Part shown: in pieces, positions 6,221 through 11,664 of the stretch
Layout: the number at the start of each line of letters is the position of its first letter
Numbering within the stretch: position 1 is the stretch's first letter
Assembly: GCA_021774955.1 (NCBI GenBank)
Contig: JAJFIN010000518.1
Location: 1-11,664, forward strand
Length of the DNA stretch: 11,664 nucleotides
From: Alphaproteobacteria bacterium
GTDB taxonomy: Bacteria; Pseudomonadota; Alphaproteobacteria; M2410
Direction of reading: 5' to 3'
Program-made: the position numbers and the translations under genes
The notes under the pieces: generated by a model
Told to the model about the DNA's origin: nothing
What the model saw: only the letters and a program-made list of their open reading frames with translations
The model's database searches: none

Positions 6221-6880
6221 ATGTCAGATGAAACGGTCACTAAAGCGCGCGAGGCGTTCAGAGCCGAGAATATTTCCGCCTACTATTCTGGCCCCTTGCA
6301 TTTAACAACGACCGTCACCGTGTCTCTGGCTGTTGTCGCGTTGTGCATAGCATCGCTCGACTCTGTATCGCTTCTCGAATGGATAACCCTTCCGATTACA
6401 TTTCTTTATGCCAATCTCGTGGAGTATTTGGGGCATAAAGGCCCAATGCATAACCGTACAAAGTTCTTTGGGCTGATTTATAAAAGACACGCAATCGAGC
6501 ACCATTCCTTCTTTACCGAGGAGGCGACGACGTTCGATTCAAGCAAAGACTACAAGGCTGTTTTGTTTCCACCAATCATGTTGTTTTTCTTTTTCGGGTG
6601 TTTTGCTTTACCTGTTGGAGGCGCTCTATACGTTCTACTTTCACCCAACGTTGCATTTCTGTTCGTGCTCACAGCCGCCGCCTATTTTCTAAACTATGAG
6701 CTGTTGCACTTTTGCTATCACATCGACGAACGCGCATGGCCCTCGAAGTTTCCGTTTATGAACAGGTTGCGGCGGCACCATACGATCCACCACGACAAGG
6801 CATTGATGGCCAAGTTCAATTTCAACATTTCTTACCCGATTTTTGATGCTGTTTTTGGAACAATGTACAAGGGTATCTGA
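6221..6880 (+). CDS. Fatty acid hydroxylase / sterol desaturase superfamily membrane protein
   Basis: This 219-residue integral membrane protein has the histidine clusters of the di-iron fatty acid hydroxylase superfamily: His72 and His77 (GHKGPMH), HAIEHH (90-95), HFCYH (163-167), and HHTIHH (186-191) near the C-terminus. Hydrophobic segments lie at about 30-70, 113-139 and 143-165, so the metal site would face the cytoplasm. Members use O2 to hydroxylate or desaturate lipids, sterols or carotenoids; the substrate is not predictable here. The start at ATG 6221 is preceded by AGGG 7 nt upstream. The gene follows the epoxide-hydrolase-like gene by 60 nt, with no terminator visible between them, so they may be co-transcribed. 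It converges with the histidine kinase gene across 28 nt lacking an obvious terminator. Confidence 0.87.
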   Translation: MSDETVTKAREAFRAENISAYYSGPLHLTTTVTVSLAVVALCIASLDSVSLLEWITLPITFLYANLVEYLGHKGPMHNRTKFFGLIYKRHAIEHHSFFTEEATTFDSSKDYKAVLFPPIMLFFFFGCFALPVGGALYVLLSPNVAFLFVLTAAAYFLNYELLHFCYHIDERAWPSKFPFMNRLRRHHTIHHDKALMAKFNFNISYPIFDAVFGTMYKGI

Positions 6881-6908
6881 GATCATTGTTTGAAGGAGAA
6901 TAGTTTTA

Positions 6909-9047
6909 TTAAGCAGCTTGGGCGGTCACACGGTTTTGAGGCAATGTGATGATTGCCCGGGTACCCGTGCCGTGATCACTTTCAACGGTGAAAGTTCCGT
7001 CATGCAGCTCCACCAGTGAGCGAACGATTGGTAGTCCGAGGCCCATCCCACCGACCGACCGAGAATAAGCTTCTTCGACCTGACTAAACGGCTCCAATAT
7101 TGTATCCAATTTGTCAGTGGGAATACCGATTCCATCGTCTTCTACAACAATTTTTAAGCTCGATCCGTTGACCGGTTCGATTATCACATTTATCGTACCG
7201 CCGGCATTGGTGAATTTGATGGCGTTCGAAACGAGGTTGATAAAGACCTGGCGAATGCGCCGCTCATCCGCGCGGATCACAATGCCTGGCTCATTACAGG
7301 TGAGTATAAGTGATTTTTCTGGGCCGCGTACTTCTTCTGTAAATAGATTAAATGTTCCGGTGATAAGGCGGTGTAAGTCGAACTCTGATTCTTCCAGAGC
7401 GACTTTCCCTGAATCTATTCTGGCCATATCGAGGATGTCATTCAAGATCGACAGAAGGTGTTTGCCAGAATTTAGAATGTCATTGGCGTAATCTTTGTAG
7501 GCTGGCGTACCAATCGCTCCCATGAGCTCGCCAGCGATGATCTCGGAAAACCCAATAACCGCGTTAAGAGGGGTACGTAATTCATGGCTCATATTGGCCA
7601 AGAATTGCGTTTTGGATTGGTTGGCTTTTTCTGCAATATCTTTCGCGGCTCGTAGATCTTTTTCGGTCTCGTGGCGGCGTTCGATTTCCAAATTTAGCTG
7701 ATCGATGGTTTCGCGCTGCTTTACGTTGGCGGCTTTAATCTGCTTCTGATGGGCGCGCGTGGAGATAAAGTACCACGAAAACCAGGTGATGGCGATGAGA
7801 CCCAAAAGCGTCAAGCCTAAAAGCACCAAAGTTTGCTCTTTTGCTTGGGCTTCCGCGAGTTCGATATCACGTTCTAATTGACCGGTTTTGAGTTGTTGGA
7901 TTCTCAATGCTTGATTGGCAAATTCAAATTGAGCACCCATAAGCGCAAAGTTGGCTGATGATGAGGCATCTCTCCCATGATCATCCAACCGTTTAAATGC
8001 TTCATGGTGTTGGAGCGCCAGATCATATTGCCCATTTCCCTTGAAAATGTGAAAGGCAATTTCGTGCATGTCGCGAAAAGGTGACGTTGTGGTCTCTAAG
8101 TCAACGTCCTCAAACGCACGGGATGTATAGGTTAGAGCATTATCCGGCTGGCCTAATTCGATAGCGATTTCTGCCTTAATGCCCCATACGAATTTGGACC
8201 ATCCGTTGGCGTCGTTTCCTTTGAGAAGACTTAATGCCTCATCGGTAATGGCGTTTGCTTCGTTTAGCTGGTCGTCCAGAATATGGACCGAGGCGAGATT
8301 TGTTAGAATGCGCGCCTGAAGCAAAGGGCTGCCAAGCTCGCGGCTGAATTCATAAGCTCGCGTAAACTCCACTAGCGCCTCATCATGACGCCCGAGCTCC
8401 TTCAGGACACGGGCGCGGTTGTTTGCAGATGACATGTCGAGTGCAAGGTCACCGCTGAAGACCTCTTGGGCGCGGTCGTGATATTGTAAGGCTTTTTCGA
8501 ATGACCGGGCATCGTTGTAGACTGAACCAAGACTTTGTAGGGTGATTGATTGGCTACGCGTGAGATTGAGCTTGGCAAAGATGTCATGGGCGCTATGGAA
8601 GCTGTTGAGGGCGGTCTCAACATCGCCAGAAAGACGAGACACGCGGCCAAGGGTCAACAAAAGATCCCCCTGCAACTTGGATTCGGGGTGGTTCTCCCCT
8701 AACAGTTTTAGGGCGCGCTTGATAAGAGGACGAACTTCATCTGTTCGATTGATACGAATGAGAGCTTCTGACCGTAACCAAAGGGCGGTCGCTTCAGCTG
8801 TGGATTGCTCATCCTCCGTAGGCAGAGAGCGTGCCGTTTCTTGCGCTTTGAGCGCGTAATCGAGTGCCGCAGACGGATCGCCCATCATGGATGATTTGGA
8901 TTTTTCAATGAGCTGATCAAAATCAGCCTGCGATTCAGGATCTGATAAGCTTACAGGGTCTTCGGCGCGCTCAAGCACACCGGCGCTGAACCCTTGGTTT
9001 ATACCAAGCAGCCAAATGATCGCGACCACTGAAAAAAGTCTCAACAT
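6909..9047 (-). CDS. Sensor histidine kinase with periplasmic TPR domain
   Basis: A 712-residue membrane sensor. An N-terminal hydrophobic segment (about 1-22) looks like a signal peptide or anchor. Tetratricopeptide-like helical repeats follow at about 45-370 (for example LGSVYNDARSFEKALQYHDRA and LKELGRHDEALVEFTRAYEF), then a helical stretch, one membrane segment (about 406-428), a coiled coil (430-480) and the kinase core. The H-box FLANMSHELRTPLNAVIGFSE has phospho-acceptor His488. The ATPase domain has the N-box INLVSNAIKFT, G1 VEDDGIGIP and G2 GGMGLGLPIV, so it should be active. No receiver domain is fused and no response regulator adjoins it. The frame also allows GTG 9053, but ATG 9047 has the better-placed purine-rich site (AGAGA about 9 nt upstream). 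TPR-type sensors usually respond to a protein or peptide partner; the signal is unknown. The adjacent secreted protease could be a functional neighbour, but that is speculation. Confidence 0.93.
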   Translation of the reverse strand: MLRLFSVVAIIWLLGINQGFSAGVLERAEDPVSLSDPESQADFDQLIEKSKSSMMGDPSAALDYALKAQETARSLPTEDEQSTAEATALWLRSEALIRINRTDEVRPLIKRALKLLGENHPESKLQGDLLLTLGRVSRLSGDVETALNSFHSAHDIFAKLNLTRSQSITLQSLGSVYNDARSFEKALQYHDRAQEVFSGDLALDMSSANNRARVLKELGRHDEALVEFTRAYEFSRELGSPLLQARILTNLASVHILDDQLNEANAITDEALSLLKGNDANGWSKFVWGIKAEIAIELGQPDNALTYTSRAFEDVDLETTTSPFRDMHEIAFHIFKGNGQYDLALQHHEAFKRLDDHGRDASSSANFALMGAQFEFANQALRIQQLKTGQLERDIELAEAQAKEQTLVLLGLTLLGLIAITWFSWYFISTRAHQKQIKAANVKQRETIDQLNLEIERRHETEKDLRAAKDIAEKANQSKTQFLANMSHELRTPLNAVIGFSEIIAGELMGAIGTPAYKDYANDILNSGKHLLSILNDILDMARIDSGKVALEESEFDLHRLITGTFNLFTEEVRGPEKSLILTCNEPGIVIRADERRIRQVFINLVSNAIKFTNAGGTINVIIEPVNGSSLKIVVEDDGIGIPTDKLDTILEPFSQVEEAYSRSVGGMGLGLPIVRSLVELHDGTFTVESDHGTGTRAIITLPQNRVTAQAA

Positions 9048-9133
9048 TTCCACATATCTCTAAAGCTCTTCAACTTAGAGTACGGGAGTTTGATTGAGAG
9101 AGTCTTAGCGGAGTGTCGATCCTAAGGCAGTGA

Positions 9134-9166
9134 AGGGACGCGTAGGTTGTAGCGCACCGCGTCCCT
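9134..9166 (-). terminator. Strong stem-loop downstream of the protease gene
   Basis: A perfect 9-bp stem: AGGGACGCG (9134-9142) and CGCGTCCCT (9158-9166), with a 15-nt loop, 25 nt beyond the protease stop in the 9048-9190 gap. On the minus strand it is followed by TTCACTGCCTT rather than a clean T-run. It is therefore an imperfect intrinsic terminator or a 3' stabilising hairpin. No convincing promoter for the kinase gene was found in the remaining gap. Confidence 0.5.
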
Positions 9167-9190
9167 CATGAATCCCAGGTAAGGTTTTGT

Positions 9191-11664
9191 TTAGAATTTG
9201 AAGCCGAGGCGCGATCCAAGAGCAAATCCATTATCATCCTTGGCAATTTCGTTCTTACCGAAGTCTAACCGGCCAAAGAAACTCAATTCTGCCTTGTCTT
9301 GCAGGATCGGCGTGGCATAGAGCGTCTCTGCTATGAAGCCACGCCCGGCCGCACCGAGATACCATTGTTCGGTGACAACTTCTTGAGCGCCGGTCTCCCG
9401 GTCGGTGACTTGAAGTGAGGTGTAGCTCAAGCCGCCGTCTTCAATGTGCAACGGTTGGGTGAGCGAGATGCGCACGGCGTCCCCATTGCGGAAGCTATCA
9501 GACTTAGCCGCGGCGATGGCAAAAGCTGTGGTATCGATACCGTCTTCCGTCACGGCTAAGGCCGAGTTGGTAAAGCGGCTATGGCGGGTTTTACCCATCG
9601 TGGCCGATCCGGAGATGGTGAACCCGATCAGGCGGACACCGTCAATGCCTAGGGTGAAGGCATCGGTGGTGGCGCCACCAGACAGCGACAAGATGCTGGA
9701 ACCTTGCGCCCCTAACAGGCCGGTTTCTTCCTGCAATTGGGTATAGCCTGCATTGAATGAAACGCTTTCTGACAATTTGCGCGTGAGCACAATGTTGGTC
9801 GCCGAGGCTTCGTAATCGTCAAAGCCGCGAAGCGCTTCGACCTGTTCACCGGTCAAATTATTGACGGTCATGTGGTCGTCGGTTTTGTCGGAGTAACCGA
9901 AAGAAACGCTGGTTTTATCATTGAAATCGAAAGAGGAGCCGGCATAGTTTCCGCCAGAAGCAAAGCCAAGGACAGGGTTTACACCACCAGTTTCAACATC
10001 ATAGTCAGAGGCAAAGCCAAAACCAGGTTGTTTAGATAGGGTCTGATTTCCATCACCAACACCGAGGCGCAGACCTAAGCCGGTTGCTGGATTGTGCAAA
10101 GCAACACCAGACTGGAAGGGCAGATCACCTGCTTGCATGGTCGCTGAGGGATCTAATGGGGTGGCGGTCACGGCCAGATTCCAGCCATAGACTGAGGACA
10201 CCGGAGCCGCATAAGTTTTGATGTCGGTAAAGCCAGCATCATCCGTAGAAAGATCACCCATGCGCTTATCATAGTATTTCTGGTATTTTTTGATCTGTTT
10301 TTGGGTTTCTTTGTCGCTGCTGTCTACGTCATCGAGCGGAATGGCGAAGTCACGATAAGTATCACCGATTTCTTCAATGACGTAGAGTGAAGCGTCTCCG
10401 ACGGTCCAGAAATCCGCGACTGTCGAAACTGTTTGGATCTCAGAGACTGAGACTTCTGTCAGTGTTTCGCTTTCAGCGTCATAAGAAAGCAGAGCATCTA
10501 GATCGAGCGGCGACAATGCAGCGGTTACATCTAAGAGACCCCAACCATAGACAGCGTCGACACCAGGATCGCCAAGATCGCGAGCCGATTGTAAGATGAT
10601 CTGAACGGTTTCGTCCGCATGTTGTTCTAACCACGGCCAGTAGCCATGAACCAAACTAACGGTGCCTGAGACTAGTGGTGCTGCGAAAGACGTACCGGAC
10701 AGACGTGTGATGCCGCCATTGTTGTCTGAGACCAGCATTAGTTCCCCGGGGGCGACGATGAAATGGTTCATCAAAAGGTTATCATCCGTACAGACACCGT
10801 TTTCGAGAATGCAAGCATTACCCGGCGTGTTGGAGAAGGATGAGATCCGTCCAACGGGGTTGACCGAACCGACAATGATCAGATTGTCGAACTGATTGGG
10901 ATTTGTTGTCTCGATATTGGCGGTTTGAGCCGTGCCTTCATTACCGGCGGCTTTAACAAAAACCGTATCATGCGCTGTGCTCGGCAGGACATTGGTCCAT
11001 TCTTGATGGAGGGTCCAACCGGGCATGCCCAAAGACATGTTGATGACATGAGCACCCTTCTGACGTAGATCCAAAATCCCGGCATGAACATCCTGCCAGC
11101 TGGCGGTGCCGGTTTCATCAAATGGATTATAGGCCAGAACATTGACCTCAGGATTGACACCCATAATGCCCTCGCCGTCATGGCGGGCGGCGATCAGGCT
11201 AGCGACAGCGGCACCATGACCATTGGTGCTGGCTTTGTAACCGCCGCGATATTGGATTTCTGAAAAGAAAACATCAGTGTTGTCGATGGTCATGTCCAAA
11301 AGACCAACAGTCGCGCCACGTCCATGAACCTGATTTTGAGTCAGTGCCGGTGTCCAGTTGATGGTGGGCATCCAATGGTCGACATGATCAGCACCGGAGA
11401 AATTCATCAGGCCATCGTACCAATCCAAGAAGAACCAAGAACGTTCGGCTGCATCAAGATCGGCAAGAGAAGCAGGGTCGGAAAGATCAATACCGTATTT
11501 GGCAAAAACGGCACCGGCAAAGCCGTCATAGAAAGACATGCCGGTTTCATCGAGAACGGCTGCACCCCAGACCGCTTCAGAACGAGCATAGAGATCATTC
11601 ATCATTGCTTGAAGCTGTTCGTAACCGGCAAGCGTTGTGCTGTCGAATGCTTCGAGATCACCCC
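9191..11664 (-). CDS. Subtilisin-family (S8) serine protease with C-terminal autotransporter-like barrel, partial (N-terminus beyond right edge)
   Basis: The frame is open from the window edge to TAA 9191, giving at least 823 residues. An internal ATG at 11605 has no ribosome site, and in-frame codons continue upstream of it, so the true start and signal peptide are outside. Numbered from that ATG, the catalytic triad is complete: Asp104 (GLLDMTID), His130 (NGHGAAVASLI) and Ser306 (SGTSFAAPLVSG), with oxyanion Asn222 (AAGNEG). Cys265 and Cys272 may form a disulfide. A charged Lys/Tyr-rich stretch (430-450) follows the protease domain. From about 500 to the end, short alternating strands such as SVSFNAGYTQL and a terminal Phe (RLGFKF) look like an outer-membrane beta-barrel, as in S8 autotransporters. 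The predicted role is a self-secreted, surface-anchored or released protease; substrate unknown. The barrel assignment is by pattern only. Confidence 0.88.
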   Translation of the reverse strand, partial: GDLEAFDSTTLAGYEQLQAMMNDLYARSEAVWGAAVLDETGMSFYDGFAGAVFAKYGIDLSDPASLADLDAAERSWFFLDWYDGLMNFSGADHVDHWMPTINWTPALTQNQVHGRGATVGLLDMTIDNTDVFFSEIQYRGGYKASTNGHGAAVASLIAARHDGEGIMGVNPEVNVLAYNPFDETGTASWQDVHAGILDLRQKGAHVINMSLGMPGWTLHQEWTNVLPSTAHDTVFVKAAGNEGTAQTANIETTNPNQFDNLIIVGSVNPVGRISSFSNTPGNACILENGVCTDDNLLMNHFIVAPGELMLVSDNNGGITRLSGTSFAAPLVSGTVSLVHGYWPWLEQHADETVQIILQSARDLGDPGVDAVYGWGLLDVTAALSPLDLDALLSYDAESETLTEVSVSEIQTVSTVADFWTVGDASLYVIEEIGDTYRDFAIPLDDVDSSDKETQKQIKKYQKYYDKRMGDLSTDDAGFTDIKTYAAPVSSVYGWNLAVTATPLDPSATMQAGDLPFQSGVALHNPATGLGLRLGVGDGNQTLSKQPGFGFASDYDVETGGVNPVLGFASGGNYAGSSFDFNDKTSVSFGYSDKTDDHMTVNNLTGEQVEALRGFDDYEASATNIVLTRKLSESVSFNAGYTQLQEETGLLGAQGSSILSLSGGATTDAFTLGIDGVRLIGFTISGSATMGKTRHSRFTNSALAVTEDGIDTTAFAIAAAKSDSFRNGDAVRISLTQPLHIEDGGLSYTSLQVTDRETGAQEVVTEQWYLGAAGRGFIAETLYATPILQDKAELSFFGRLDFGKNEIAKDDNGFALGSRLGFKF

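Noticed and set aside
6881..6908. Bidirectional terminator between the convergent genes
   Set aside because: The 28-nt gap contains no inverted repeat or T-run that I can see.
7111..7491. Plus-strand 126-codon frame
   Set aside because: It is the antisense shadow of the histidine kinase catalytic domain.

Overview
The window looks like chromosomal DNA of a Gram-negative bacterium, most likely an alphaproteobacterium. This rests on a subtilase ending in an outer-membrane-barrel-like domain with a terminal Phe, a periplasmic-TPR histidine kinase, and dense fatty-acid catabolism genes of moderate GC. No rRNA, tRNA, transposase, CRISPR array or phage gene was found. Coding density is high, and every gap is shorter than 300 bases.

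Left half (1-5094, all on the minus strand, so transcribed right to left): two short operons for acyl-CoA metabolism. The upstream one encodes an amidase-signature hydrolase (5094-3628) followed after 12 nt by an AMP-forming long-chain acyl-CoA synthetase (3615-1801). The downstream one encodes an acyl-CoA dehydrogenase (1682-540) followed after 9 nt by a thiolase / lipid-transfer-type acyltransferase that starts with GTG at 530 and runs off the left edge. A 22-nt sequence, 21/22 identical between copies, lies upstream of both operons (1757-1778 and 5168-5189). Each copy carries a perfect TTGACA -35 box on the minus strand. This is the best evidence that the two operons are co-regulated by one transcription factor. 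A plausible joint role, by inference, is amide or ester hydrolysis to a carboxylic acid, CoA activation, alpha-beta dehydrogenation and thiolytic cleavage.

Middle (5095-6880): a 214-nt divergent control region, then two plus-strand genes. One is an alpha/beta hydrolase with an Asp nucleophile (epoxide-hydrolase-like). The other is a small membrane di-iron protein of the fatty acid hydroxylase / sterol desaturase superfamily. The divergent region holds the second 22-nt element, an inverted partial third copy and two small hairpins.

Right half (6909-11664, minus strand): a TPR-sensor histidine kinase with no response regulator beside it. Upstream of it is a large subtilisin-family (S8) serine protease with a C-terminal beta-barrel-like region. 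The protease reading frame stays open through the right edge, so its N-terminus and signal peptide are outside the window. A 9-bp perfect stem-loop between the two genes probably ends the protease transcript.

Start codons were re-examined. ATG 1682, ATG 5094 and ATG 9047 are preferred over longer alternatives on ribosome-site and promoter-overlap grounds. No previously unknown multi-gene system is obvious. The most worthwhile leads are the shared operator-like element and the catabolic module it appears to control.
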